Source: Enoplosus armatus (Eukaryota; Chordata; Actinopteri; Centrarchiformes; Enoplosidae). From it: 64,000 bases of DNA. The number at the start of each line of letters is the position of its first letter. The first letter of the stretch is position 1. The translations under genes were made by a program, and so were the position numbers. The DNA is taken from positions 22,903,581 to 22,967,580 of the forward strand of contig NC_092191.1 in NCBI RefSeq assembly GCF_043641665.1, read 5' to 3'. The notes under the pieces were generated by a model. The model did no database searches. It was given only the letters and a program-made list of their open reading frames with translations, and was not told the DNA's origin. Shown here piece by piece: positions 24,609-37,659 of this stretch.

Positions 24609-24884
24609 TCATACTGAGAAAATAAGTAAGTAAAAAAAAAAAAAATCCAGTTTCTTCAAACATAAAAGAACTGAATGACAAATAACATGGATGTTAACTG
24701 TAGTTTTGGAACGCAAAGGTAACAAATTCGATTTCCTAAAGAATATTTTGTTTGGTCAGCGCAAATTAAGGACATACCTATGAAAAAAAAATCTTTTACT
24801 TGTTGACCTGTCTCTTCATTTGTTCTGATATTTAGCTCCCTTTGTGCTTTGCTTGCAGTCAGATGCATATAAAGAGACTAAAGA

Positions 24885-25310
24885 GTCTATAGCCACGCTA
24901 CTGGCTCTGAGACTTTGAGCTAAATGCTAACATCAGCATGCTAACATGCCCATGATGACAATGCTAACATGCAGACACAATGTTCGCGATGTTTACCATC
25001 TTAAATTAGCACAAAGTACAGCTGTGGATGAAGTCTTGACCAGATGATGGCGCTAAAGAGAAAATCAGGGGGCAACCTAGTTTGTTACAATTTCATCCTG
25101 AGGAGACCACAAATGTCCGTACCAGATTTCTTGACAATCCATGCGATAGTTGCTGAGACATTTCATTCCAAACCACTAACCACTGGTGGTCGTGCGAGAG
25201 AAAAAGTCAGGGGCGGTCATTATTAGCATACATCACCTAGGAATCATGAACGTCTGTACATAATTTCAGGTTGATGAGATATTTCAGTCTGCACCAAAGT
25301 GATGGACCAC
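24885..25310 (+). repeat. Fish dispersed repeat of the GCTAACATGC type
   Basis: GCTAACATCAGCATGCTAAC is followed by a unit with GTTACAATTTCATCCTGAGG and ACAATCCATGCGATAGTTG, then a second degraded unit (ATGAACGTCTGTACATAATT). This arrangement is common in teleost introns and intergenic DNA. It probably falls inside or just beyond the edaradd 3' UTR. Confidence 0.55.
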
Positions 25311-25534
25311 CTGACTGTCCACTGTCTGTAAGAGCCCGTCCCACCTGAAGCACCCCGTGATGCTGATATTCTCTTTTTCTTTGTCTTAAAATCACCTGCT
25401 AAAGTTACTAAAGATAAAAAAAAATTTTGGTAAAATGTATCCAAGCTTATGAAGAAGAAGAAGAAGAGGAAATCTGTAACAAGTACAACCCTGACAGAAG
25501 AAAAAAAGAGAGACGGGATAAATATACAGACTGG

Positions 25535-28500
25535 TTAATGAGTCTGTTGCCAGCGTGATGGCCAGTCCTTCTCTATCCAGCTCTGCAGCAGTCGCAGCAC
25601 GTCAATGCGCTGGTAGATGCGGCAAAGTTCGGTGAGCTCGGTAACCGTCTTCTGGTTGTAACGCGACAGGAACTCCTGGGTGGGGCTGTGGGACAAAGAG
25701 CCCTGGGTCCGGTGCTCCAGCAAGGTCAGTTCATCGTAGCTCATCCCCCAGCGGCTTGCAAAATTCTTCCAGTTTTTGATGGTGCAGTGGTTTGGATCCA
25801 ATTTGAGCCGCAGTAAATCCAGGAGATCTTTGTCATTCATGAGGTCACTGATCTTGGGAGGAGGTGCCGGGTAGCAGCACTTTTCACAGGGGCTGCTCAG
25901 TAGCTGCAGCTCTTTGGGGTAGTCTGAGCTCAGAGACGGACAAAGAAGACGGGGTTAGCTCTAGAAAATGTGCACATTGCAAATAAAAAAGTATGTCAAC
26001 ATCAAATTTAAAAGGGAATAAATTCAATTCTTCAGTTACTTATTACTATCTGCCTCTTGGTGGCCATCAGTGGTCTAAGGTGCATACCAACCCCCCCCGG
26101 CCCATGTCTCCCATCTGTTAATACTGTCAACTATCAAAAAAAGTGGTGTGAATATTCTTGGCAATATTTCAGGAAAACAATCCATCAAAAATGAATGCAA
26201 TACTTGTATGCAGAGTGATTTAGACATAATCTTCCCTCCCTCCACATTATAAGAACGGATGTACCTGGCGACATAGATTCTGGGCAGGTGCATTCTTCGA
26301 CATCTTCAACTGGCTGCAACACAGAGAAACACACACCATTACTGTTGAGTTCCATCAAATCCAGTGTGCTGTGTGTCATTTTTTTCATTCAAATGCCTAA
26401 AGTCAACTGCAAAACATAACATTCTTCTCACACACTTTTACACACTAATGCTTTAGCTTTACACTAAAAATAAGCAAACAGTACATTATCATAATATATA
26501 CATATCATGATGCAGATTTTTTTTTTTTTTAATGGAAATTGGTTGGGTTAGTTAGTTAGTATGGGATAAACAGTCCGACAGAATGACAGGCAGGGCGGCG
26601 AAACGAAACGCTGGTGTCGCTACGGTGATGTCGTATTGTTTACAAAGAATGGAATGAAATATATTAAATCAAATGCCACAGCACCCTAGGGTGCCTCGAG
26701 GCCGGGCCGAGGGCGCAGCAAGATTGATCAAATCATTGCTCCATCATTGTGTACCAGAATCACCAGAAGTAAAACTATAATTGTAGTGCAGTTATGCCGC
26801 AGCTAATGACAGGACAACCCAGGTTGCTGGTGGCCGTGGTAACATAACGTGCTCGATTCCTGCCTACCCACACACCTGTCTACTATCAAGTTCATCAACT
26901 CTTAGTATGTCCAACCCACCTTCTCTTGTATTTGTTTGTTTGTAATATCATTTTTAAAATGTCTCCTCCTATGCAAGTTATATCCCAGTGAGGATTGGAC
27001 AGGCTGGAATGGACCAACACTCTTTTCACTTCCCACTGCTCACTTTTCCCGTATGTTTATTGTCAGCGCTGTCTTTTAGAGAGCCGCGTGGCAGAGTGAA
27101 CGTTAACACTTCTGCTCTCTGTGTTCCTGCTCTGTTATTGGCAATACTCACAGCTGCAACCTTCCAGTTCAGTGGGACAAAACCACATCCTGTGTGTTCA
27201 CTGCCTTAGATTACATTAGAAAGTACCCGCACACCCAGTTTGCACCTCTGCCGAGGTAGAATAGAATGCTCTACATTTGGCAGTTTAATAATAATTAAAA
27301 AACACGTTCAATGTGCATCTAGGTCCAGATCTGCATCAAGATAAAGGACACATGGCAATGATGGTGATTTCTGATTGGTTGATACCTTGTCGTGGCAACT
27401 GTTAGCTAATGCAAACTTAAAGATATCGCGAACTGATATTCAAGTCAGTTTGCGATATCTTAGGGGAAACACCGTGCAGACGGTCGTAGGTGGGGTCGCT
27501 CTGGGGGTAGTCAAACTGAAGGGGGTTGGCCCAGTCCAATAACAGAAGTCGATGCACCCTGTTTTACAACCCATGAGCTCAGCATCAGTGTCTAGTCCCT
27601 GTGAATTACAGAGCATATTCCAGTCTGTTGCAGCCCTGCAGGGGCCTCATTGGTCTCCCTTGACCATCTTCTCACAGTTCTAAGCTACGTTTCCACCGCA
27701 GGAACTTTCCCCTGGGGACTCAGAACCTTTGGAGGAACTCTGCATTTCCACCGCAGGGACCGGGGTCTAAATCAAGTTCTGGGGACATTATTTTACCCCC
27801 CCAAAAAAATACTTGCAGCATTTTTTATTTAAGCCACCATTTTTAAAACGAGGGGTCAGTGGACTCATTTGCCTAAGCTGCGTGGGTCGTTAGATCGCGG
27901 TGGAAAGGCAGATAACAATGGGTTGAAAGAAGTTCCTTGAAAAGTAGTTCCTGTGGTTGTGATCTGATCTTCCGGCAGGAGGGAGGGCTACTGGAACTCC
28001 AGTGTCTTACTTCCTCAAACTGCTTGAATGTGAGAAGAGTTGCGGCCGGAGTGACCGTGGTTGAAGTCAGATACGGCGACATGGCGTCAAATTGTGAGCA
28101 ACGCGATGGTCGAGGGAGACAACCAGAGCCAACCAGATGGCATGGGAAAACTCTGTTAATAATATGGACGTAGGCCCCCGACGGAAGGCAGTTCAGTGTC
28201 CGGGCAACGCGATACCACCAGGACCCTCCCTTGCTAATCACGCTCGGTTGAAGCGACGACAGCAATCTTCAGTCGACTTCAATTGACATTCCTGAGTCAG
28301 TTTGCTAACTTTTCTGAATGACTTTTCTCCATATGTGCTACTTCAACACCACATTTTAGCATTCACCATCTTCCGAGAGTTGCTAAACATTTCACAGTCA
28401 CGGCTGTTAAAACGAGTTACATAGGCTTGCTGTCACAGTTAAAACAACTTCAGATGTAAGGATTTCAATGATTTATTACAATGGTGGACTGCCGGAGTGC

Positions 28501-30606
28501 TTTGAAGGTTGGGAGATTCTGATTCCGACACCATATTTTGAAGGTTTCAGTTGCATGCTCTGCCGTGCGTCGTACCTAGATTATCTATACAATATGGCGT
28601 AAAATGACCACAGAAAATATGACAGTCTATGACGTTGTTGACACATACATTACATGTTTGTGTTGATGTTCTAGATGTCGGTATTTCCCCAGATGAAACG
28701 GTTTGTGGTTAAATGTGAAACTGAAACTCAACTTTATTTGGCACTTACGAAACAGAATTCTGTGTAATTCAGTTTTCTTTTTCAGCCATGTCTATGACAC
28801 TTGTGGAATTGACTGTAAGGGACTAATGTTGTGCGTGCGCACGAGGTGTTAATACTGACAGGGAATGAAATGAGCACCTGCCACCAACCAAATAAGGGTA
28901 CATGTTGGCTGTGGCAGATAAAAATTCCGGGTCACCTGCCACCATGGCAGAAAGGCTTTTCTTATATTGATGAATATTATTTTTTAAAAAGCAAGTCTTA
29001 TGTAAAGAATAGTCAGGGATTAAGGTTGTATATGATATATTCCATATTTCTACTGTCAGGCACCGCTGACTCAGTGCATACATTTCAGAAGTGGCAGACA
29101 AAAAAAAAAGTGAGGAAGTTTCAGACCCTGAATACTGACCTGTCTTATTCTGTCTGAGGAGGGGCTCAGGTATCCAGAGGGCATGGAGCTCAGGTGGAGG
29201 GTCACGGCATCTGCGGGACACGACATTACTGACACCAGTGTATTCTGATTAAAATACATCCATCGCTGACAAATATATGCGTCAAGTTGCAGTTCAAAAT
29301 ATATCTACGTACAGTAACTTCTCAAGTGTGAGACAAATGGCTAGATCTAAATTTACCTCAATGGCAGAGAGAGTCAGGCTTTTATTTTGACTTCAGCCCA
29401 TTTTATTAAGTTTTAGTAAGAAGACTTTTCTGTTTCTGTTTTAATTGGCCGTTGATGGAAACTCAACACTTCCTCCGTGTTTCCATCAGTACAACATGTC
29501 ATTACCTATTTTTAGTCTCTGCTCTCAGTTTTTCTTTTTCTATTTCTATTTTGTCTTATTTTGGATTTTTAATTATATTTTGGGACCTGGCTGCTGTAAC
29601 ACTACTAGAACTCTAGTATCTTTCAATCACCCCCCCCCCCACCCCCTCAAATGCTTCCGTTTTGTCAGTTTCATGATCACAGTTAGTCCATCGTCAATGA
29701 CGCTCACACACTTCCTGCGCAACTGTTTCACATTAAAAGCCTTCCAGTGGCTCAAAGGGCTTCTGTTCTTGAGAGGCTTTTTTTAAAATTTATTTTAGAA
29801 ACTTAACAGTGATTGAAGAGAAACAAAGATGGATAGTTAGATGTACTGATGGGGTTAGTGTCCCCCAGTTTTTAAAAATGTATTTTTTTCAACCAGGCCT
29901 TTATTTGTTTGCGCTGGCCACTCTGCCATTATTTCAATACAAGCTTTTATTACAGAATATACGGTGTGTATGAATGCGATGGACCATCGTGGTGTGACGG
30001 CCTTATTTACCGTGTGGATCTGTCACCTGCACTGGATAATTGGCCTCCAAGGACTGTGGGAGAGACAAGGGCAGACAAGATAATAGAGTAAAACGAATGA
30101 AGCTAAAAACAGAAACTGTGTGCTCTGTTGTCCCTCCTCTTGGGAGCTTTACATTCAGTCTGTTTATGAGACTGAGGCAACAGTCGAGATGTGGTCCGCA
30201 ACTGTGGAAGAAAATGCCTCTCTTGTGGCAAAGGCGGGGGAACGGCCTGCTACAACCTGTTCTTCCTAAAGAGCCGTCGGGCACTAGCAATCACAGCACA
30301 GCGTGTTCAGTTATGGTACATTTCTTAGCAGATTACTGTAAGACCCTGCTGTCTGGAAAGGAACAATGAAAAACAAAATCAGCACAAAGCAAACTGGATA
30401 GGAGGCAAGTCAAGACAATGAGACAGAGACAACAAACACATGACTGGAGGATGGAATAAAGCAAAAATGCAACAACAACAACAACAACAAAAAAAAAAAG
30501 TGCTCACAAATTCTGCCACGAAGCTGGTGGTGTCCGTGTCCTCCACAGGTTCCGAGCTGCTTCTGTCTGTTACGGGAAAGGAAGAATCTTCAGTATTGTC
30601 CCACAT
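25535..30606 (-). CDS. edaradd: EDAR-associated death domain adaptor (EDARADD)
   Basis: Edaradd links the ectodysplasin receptor to TRAF/TAK1 and NF-kB signalling in skin-appendage development (fins, scales and teeth in fish). Exons on the minus strand: 30508-30606, 30011-30053, 29140-29210, 26265-26313, 25535-25923. All junctions are GT..AG and all phases agree, giving 216 residues against 215 in human. Residues 19-25 are EPVEDTD, identical to human. P40-V-Q-V-T-D45 fits a TRAF-binding PxQxxD motif and aligns with human PIQDTE. Exon 3 (AVTLHL) aligns with human TITLN. A Cys-rich patch CEKCCYP (100-106) precedes the death domain from about residue 112 ([46 protein letters not shown]). The start is supported by an in-frame TGA at 30619-30621, five codons before the ATG. 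Any 5' UTR exon is unresolved. Convergent with the AHNAK-like gene. Confidence 0.93.
27420..27461. repeat. Short near-perfect inverted repeat (hairpin)
   Basis: A 17-base arm beginning AAGATATCGCG and its inverted copy TTTGCGATATCTT are separated by 8 bases, with one mismatch. It lies in the long edaradd intron. It may be a folded-back remnant of a small transposon or a structured element; no gene is evident. Confidence 0.6.
27681..27912. mobile_element. Putative non-autonomous DNA transposon (TTTCCACCGC type)
   Basis: The left end has ACGTTTCCACCGCAGG and the right end GCGGTGGAAAGGCA, an inverted pair; an internal TTTCCACCGCAGGGACC also occurs. This resembles a MITE type frequent in fish. 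I could not define the target duplication. Confidence 0.45.
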
Positions 30607-31915
30607 GTCGCCAAAGTATCAACCTCAGAGAGAAGCCACATCCTCCAGCCAGCCAGCCAGCCAGAGTATATTCTGTCATGCCGAGTGTGACGCTGCTCGG
30701 ACATGTTGATGTAGGCTGTAAAACCGGGTAGTAATGACACATCATGGTCATTTAAATGAGGTAAACTGTCATTGTGAAGGAAAGGAAGACTTTTTTTTTC
30801 TACCCCATGTCATGACCCTATTTTCATTTCAGCTCCATTAGTCTTGCCAACTAAAAAAAAGCGTGAGTTTAGGTGTGTTTGCCCCCGACTTCATCCCTGA
30901 ATAAAAGCAAAACAGCTCGTAATGCTTTCTCGGACACAATCTCGGAAGACATTTAAGTCATATGTCCCTTGCACTGAAAAGGATTTTTTTTTTTAAGGAG
31001 CACATTCCCCACGATGGGTTGGGAGAGCAGCACAAAGGCAGCTTTTCAGCTCCTGGACGGGGGGATATGTGGGGCCTTCATCGGTCTACGTCACTGTAAA
31101 GCCATTGTATCCAAAGGGCTCCGAATAAAGAACTGCTCTGGCCTTTCTTGGGTTACACTCTGTGCCGATGAAACTTTTAATTAGCATGGGAAAGTAGAGT
31201 TAGGATTGAGTGACGTGGTAAAGGCTTTGGAGGTGTTGTTCACCTGAGAGACGGCGGTCGTAGGTCATAGACAGTGTGTCTGCGACTTAATAAAACACTC
31301 ATGGCAGCCTGATTTTAAATGACACATTTAACGCAGCTGGCACAAAATCAATATATCCCACTGGAAGACCCAAGCCAACAATGAATTGATCCAAAGCCCT
31401 TCTTCCTCTGCGCCATAGGGGTCCATTGTCCATCCAAAAACTATTAAAAACACATCAATGTGCCACACTGTTGCACTGGGTGCCATGTTCCCACATGAAC
31501 ACCATGAACACACACACACACACACTGTCCTGCTGCCAGAAATACCCCCTGGAGCACTAAAATGTGGATTAATCCACCACTGAAAATAGTCCCCAACAAA
31601 TGCACTATTTCCTCCTGTTTGAGGAACATTTTATCGAAATTGCAGTGTCCAGCTGTTTCAGGAAATTACACAGCCTTTTTTCTATAAAAGAAGAAAAGAA
31701 AGTGTACGAGATTTATGTCTTCAGTAATGTGATGCAAATGTACGGTCCAGGAATAATAAATGTGGTAAGAAATAATGAACGGCTCTTCAGCACATTTAAA
31801 TTTTTTGCGCATTCCTCAATTTAATATAGATAAAATAAATATGTTTATAGCCATAGTGTGCAACAGGTAAAAACCCAAACAAAGATCTTGACCAAACAGA
31901 CCAAACAAAGATCTT

Positions 31916-32421
31916 GGTAACACTTTATATTAAGGTACATATATTCACCATTAACTACTGGTTTGTTAGCATGCATATTAGGGGCATATTGGCTCTTTAT
32001 TAGTCACTATAAAGCACTTATCAATGCCTTAATCTGCATGACCGTATTCTACAACTACTAGGCCGTTAACTAAGAGTTTTCCCTCAATAGCCTCCTAATT
32101 ACTGCTTATTGATAGTAAGTCAGGAAGTTGTTGTACATGAATATGCTCAGTATGGGCCTGTGGTATGTTCTTGTGGTACTACCACCGTATAAGTGATTCT
32201 ATGATTCTACCACCTTATAACTTCCTTACTTACTATCAATAAGCAGTAATTAGGAAGTTATTGAGGGAATACTTTCAGTTAACGGCCTAGTAGTTGTAGA
32301 ATCTGGTCATGCAGAATAAGGCATTAATAAGTGCTTTACAATGACTGATAAAGAGCCAATACGCTTCTAATGTGCATGTTATAAAGCTACTAACTAATGG
32401 CCCTTAATATAACATGTTACC
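31916..32421. mobile_element. hAT-like palindromic MITE with intact 8-bp target duplication
   Basis: The ends are GGTAACACTTTATATTAAGG and its inverted counterpart CCTTAATATAACATGTTACC. Both arms are complementary over most of the 506 bases (for example CTACTAGGCCGTTAAC with GTTAACGGCCTAGTAG, and TTACTGCTTATTGATAGTAA with its reverse), with a centre near 32190. The 8 bases outside each end are identical, AAGATCTT (31908-31915 and 32422-32429). An 8-bp duplication is the hAT signature. No coding sequence. Confidence 0.8.
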
Positions 32422-33984
32422 AAGATCTTTAATTCAGTTAAACAGGTAAACATTATAATTCATTGTACACAAAAGGGTATGAAGCAGCAAAAAACAAACA
32501 AACAACAACCCAAATACCGCAAGCTTCCTTAAACAATCTGCTGCATTTCCCAGATTTGTGGTTACTTGCATTTGTCACTCAAAAGAAACCACACCCGCAG
32601 AAAAGTAAAACGTTCATGGCTTAGCAGTTTAAGGAACAGATGACCCCCCCGTCAACGTTTACACCCCCTTTACAAATGTTGACATTTTGAAAAGCTGATT
32701 TGCAAAATGCTGTAAATACAGCGGTTAACGGGCAAAAAGGATAAAGGTGAAGAGGATCATTACTTTTTTTTTCTCTCTCTTACACTTTCTATTGTCAGTA
32801 ACTCCGACAAACCTCCCACATACATGAGCACTTGTCACAAAACCGACACTGAACTTTCTATGGAATGCCTCTTCAAACACGCACACACACACACACACAC
32901 ACATATATAAAATATAAACTCTTCTGTACAAGGTCTGACGTCAAAACCTTTGAACAACATACACAAGGTCTTTAAAGTGTCCGATTATTAAGTTGTGTCA
33001 CAGTCCAGGGATTTTCTTAGGTCATTATCATAACCCTTATAAAATAAGAGGCACGAGGGCTCAGTCCACCACATACTTAGTGGTATTTCCAGTGTAAGTT
33101 GCTGCATTTCCTGGCTGCCAGGAACTCTACATCTCTACATGATTGATTATGTGCAAAATCAACTGTGGTGTCTTGCAGTAACGGTGGATTCCTCATTATT
33201 ATTTTAACAGAAGAGCCCACAGGATGTGATAGCTGGTGTAATCCACAACAGGGGAAATGAAAGGTAAATCCCCAACACCACGGGTTCTGTATACCAGCCT
33301 ACACACCAGACTACTAGGAAATGTTGAGATGTTACTGTCTGGCTCCCTGTTGCTTTCTGTCCCTCTATTTCCAGGAGGTAGTTATCAGGTATTCGAGTGT
33401 GGAATCAATAATCAAAGGGGAAAACTGACATGCTGAACATACTACACACTCCCTTTTTCCTGCTATAGCAGTCAAACCGCCCTATTTTTTCGCGCACAAT
33501 AAAACCTTTGCAGGTAGATCTACAGAATGTCTATCTTTAAGCCTTGTGGGTTGGTGCAAGAGGTCTGTAAAGGACTCACCATACCATTAGCTTTGCATTT
33601 TTAAGCCAATTGACAACAAATTGCCTATGGAATAGTAGCTTTGTTGTCTCACTTCAAAGCTTCCTATTCACAAAAAAAGAACACTCCATATGGATTCCCT
33701 CAAGGATCTTTCCTGGGTCCACTCTATATGTTACTAATGGGGCGGGGCGGAGGGGGGGGGGTCATCATTGGTTAGCACTGTATCGATTTTCATTGCTGTG
33801 CCTCTGACACCCAACTCTATATGGCTGTTGATCCGGATGACCCAACCCTACTCGATGATTCTGCAAAACTCCAAATTACACCTCATGTCAAACATTTCTT
33901 TGAATTCTTGCTACAATATCTGTGCATGGCAACCACATTATTAGTTTCTAAGAAGGTAAACAGTCCCAAACCCAAAAGATATTA

Positions 33985-34582
33985 AGTTCACTATCAAAGA
34001 ATTGTAGCAATTCCTCATATTTGAGAAGCTGAAGCCAGAGAACTTTTGGCATTTTTGCTTGAAAAATTACTTGATTCATCGATTATCATAATAATTTCGG
34101 TTGAAATAACTCATTTTGACCATTGCATGTCACTAACAATATTTAACTGAAGGGCTCCTTTAAAAAGTGTGTGCCTGTGAGCATCCGCCCCCTTTGCATT
34201 TAGTCTAAACTAAACTGGACCAGGTCTGAAGCAAACAACCAATCAGGGTAATCAGGTGCTCTTGTGTTTTGATTCCTCGCTTCCAACTGTTCTGATTCAC
34301 ACTAAAATCCAGAAGGTGGAACCTTCTGTAGAACAACTTGTTTGTACAGAGTCGATGTGATTGGCCAGTTACGTGCTAGCTAATGCTGATTGGTTGTTTG
34401 ATCGAGACCTGGTCCAGTTTTTTAAAACACTAAATACAAAGGGGCGGCCTTCAGTTAGATATTGTTAGTGGCATGCAAAGGTCAAAATTTCGTTATTTCA
34501 ACCAAAATTATAATTCAATATTATTGCCTACTGCTAGCTTTAATTTCGTGTCGAAATCAATCAATTTATTGTTTCAGCTCTA
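33985..34582 (-). mobile_element. hAT-like MITE remnant split by another MITE
   Basis: Left part 33985-34092 (CTCATATTTGAGAAGCTGAA, then ATTCATCGATTATCATAAT) and right part 34544-34582 (ATCAATCAATTTATTG, then TTTCAGCTCTA) read through as one copy of the same family as 37660-37996. The family-A palindromic MITE at 34093-34543 sits in between. Confidence 0.6.
34093..34543. mobile_element. Palindromic MITE, family A, nested copy
   Basis: Inverted arms as in 9311-9744: CTCATTTTGACC near the left and GGTCAAAATTTCG near the right, CTGGACCAGGTCTGA against GAGACCTGGTCCAG. The right end is TTGCCTACTGCTAGCTTTAA. The outermost 35 or so bases of the left end are lost. It is inserted in a hAT-like MITE, so it is the younger of the two. 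Confidence 0.65.
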
Positions 34583-35579
34583 AAAACTGTCCCTACAATT
34601 CACCATACTATCGCAGCGCATTACACCTCAAGCAAGAAGTGTGGCTGTGTGAATTCCTCTCTAATCTCAAAAGTCTTTGAACCCACCAAAAGAAGTTTTC
34701 AAAAACCGTCCAAGCTTGCAACAGCATTACCACATCATGAAATTGTAACGTAAATGAAAGAAATCACTACCACTAAGTAATGGTTGCCTGGTAGGTAGAA
34801 AATCTAACCTAAAACGTTAGCGTGTTCTTAGGGAAATGGTGCAGTGATGTAAAATGCAGGTGATTTCTAGTTAATAGTCTCAAACATGCTATACCACCAG
34901 TAAACAACTTCACATTGTATTCCGCTTTAAATATGGTGCATTAAGTATTAGGCCAGTCACACAATTATCAAATGTAAGTTGAACCACATATCAGTTGAGC
35001 ATTGTCTCTCCCTCTCTGGGAATGCAGGGGCATGTAACTGCACGCTCTGGATAAAGTTCAAGAGATGAAATACAAACCACATCATAATACATTGCTTAGG
35101 GGCATAATTCCGCGCAGGTGAACCCAGCTTTTTTTTTTTTTTTTTTTCCCCATTTTGGCCACCCATGTCTCCAAATGAAAGGCTAAAGCACAGTTTCTAA
35201 GCAGCCTGTGTAGCGGGGCCGTTTGCTTTATCGTGGGTTTGTTTCCACACATGAATGGAGGTGAATGGCATGCCAATACCTGACCCAGGCCACGCTGAAG
35301 CCACACACACACACACACACACACCTTGTGCAAACTCTCTGCTACATGCATAGCTGATAGTGGGTGGCAAGTGTGTCTCTCTCACTACGTGTCTGTATTC
35401 TTGAGCTGCACAGGACTAGACCAGTATATTACTGCTTATACTACCTCTTTAATGACATATCACCCAATCAAAAATGGATATTTCTCCCTGATCAGAGTCA
35501 TATAAAAGCATTCTGTACGTTTTAACAGCTTAATGTACTGTAGTATCTCAGAGTATCTGTACCACTGGGAGTACTTCAA

Positions 35580-35725
35580 CATTTTGGGAAATGATTCACT
35601 TTCCTTCTGAGAGCTAGATTACAAGTTTGATACCGAGCAGGAGTCAGGACATGGTTAGCTTAGCATAAAGACTGGAAGCAGGGGGGAAACAGCTAGCCTG
35701 GCTGTGTGTGACTTTGTTTAATACA
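35580..35725 (+). repeat. Fish interspersed repeat of the TTAGCATAAAG type, best copy
   Basis: Contains TTTTGGGAAATGATTCACTT, GAGAGCTAGATTACAAG, GTTAGCTTAGCATAAAGACT and GGGGGGAAACAGCTAGCCTG in the order familiar from teleost genomes. Class not assigned. Confidence 0.6.
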
Positions 35726-35939
35726 CAAAGAGCAGTATAAAAATGTGGCTTTAGGTGGAATTAAATGGTGAAGCTATTTACTGTGCACTGCTTCCCAGAA
35801 GCTTGCTGTTGCAGTGCGGTTGCCAGGTTTGGTACCATCGTGCCTATACAGAGACCAAAACCAAAACCAGTGTGTCTGGCAACCCGCGCTACAGTCAAAG
35901 ATCTAGCATAGAAGTGCTGGGTGGATGGATAAACTGTTA

Positions 35940-36275
35940 GTTAGTCAAGAAATAGTTCCGGCATGTAACTCCTCCTGAAATTATACGTCATTTTACAAAT
36001 TGGTTTTTGTTTCAGCAACATTCTGTTCCCTGTTACGCTAGATAATCCCCAGAACAACAGTTTTGATTGGAACTACTTTTAACCAAAGAAATAGTCCCTA
36101 TGAAATCAGAGCATGAGAGACAGATGTTGCTGTTTAAAATACTAAATGTAATTTTATCGAATCTTTGCCGGTGCCACAAACAAAATTCCATTTACCTCCA
36201 TTATGTTGGGGGTGGAGACCAAAATCTTAGCGACAGATTTCTCAAAGCCTGTCTGCATGTCTAGATACATACACT
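35940..36275 (+). repeat. Dispersed element, family C, copy 1
   Basis: Shares with 38095-38430 the blocks CTAGATAATCCCCAGAACAA, GATTGGAACTACTTTTAACC, CATGAGAGACAGATGT/AATGAGAGACAGATGT and ATCTTAGCGACAGA. Block order differs between the copies, so the second is rearranged. Probably a DNA-transposon derivative; no coding capacity. Confidence 0.55.
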
Positions 36276-37659
36276 TTTTGGTTAGATGCAATAAGGATGA
36301 AATAAAGTCTGTGGTTAACACAAGCTTTAGGGATTTTAACGCTTTGTTCTACGACATAAAATACGTCAATCATTTCCATTTACGCTTCAAAACTCATAAA
36401 AGTGGTGTTCATTAGTGAAGATTATTTCGCTGAACAAAACGTGTAAGTATCATAAACTTTCGTTTGCCACAGAGTTTAATCAGTAATCCAAAAAAAAAAT
36501 CCCATTGGCTTTTTGTGGAGGGAACCAGGGTGATGCTAACTTCCGGGTTTGCCTACAAAAATACGTCCTCCATACAGCGCTCTATTTGGGCGGACAGACC
36601 TCATCAAAATACCTTCAAAGCCAACAGCAAAGACTTCTTTTAAGGCTGATAATCATAACCTGATCACAATCTTTGTTCTAAAATCTACAGAAATGACATC
36701 TGACCGGCTGTCACAGCTCCAAACCCACATTTTCCATCATTGTGAATGATTCAGTGTGTGTGTGTGTGTTATTAGACTTGGCTCTGCAGCTGCGATGTCG
36801 CTTTGACATTGTTCAGCTTTGGTATTAAAGGGGCGAAAACAAGTCTAGCGCTCACTAAAAACGTATCACAAATTTACCCTAGGATTGCTCTATGTAAACA
36901 GATATTAATACGAGAGGAAATCCAATAAAGTTACAACTGAACCATCTTGAAAGTCCCGTTTAAACATTGCAACAAGCACTTTTAACTGAACTGAAACACC
37001 ACATCCTGGCTTAGCTTAGAGACGTACTCAAGCTCTGCTATAAATTACAGTTTAGCAATGGTGAAGGGAACTACTGCAGCGTATACTTGGATCATATAGG
37101 ATTGCAGACAAATAGCCATTAACCCGCAGTGTGACTGAACACATGTTCATTATCCTGAGACAAACACAGGGTGTGTGTGTGTGAAAGTGGTTTAGGTAAC
37201 TACAGGCAGGAAAACAATGTTGGCTAGGGTCGCACCTTAACGCTTGAACCTTAAGGAAATGACACATGCCGTGAGATCATGTTTGCCTCTGAGTTGAGAC
37301 GGCGGGTGTTGCAAAGCATGCACAGTTCTTTGATGTGTGCATGCTGGTGGGTACGGAACAGAGTCAAAACGTACAAAGAAAATGACCAAGGCCTGTGGTG
37401 TGGTTTGTCTACTGCCGGTGAAACCAATGCATTTGGATCTCTCATCAAAAAAAAACAGTAGGACAACATCGTGAGGAATGAGAGCTTCTGCTTTTAACGA
37501 GAACCAAATAGAAAGTGGTCAAAAATCGCACATTCAAAGATGTGTCGCTTCAGAGGCGATGCCTGAAAAATAAAGCACCCTTTCAGCAGGGTCTTTCTCA
37601 ATGGTTAATAAATCCTTTACTAATGCTCTATAGACCAGTTAGAAGCCATTAATAAGAAC

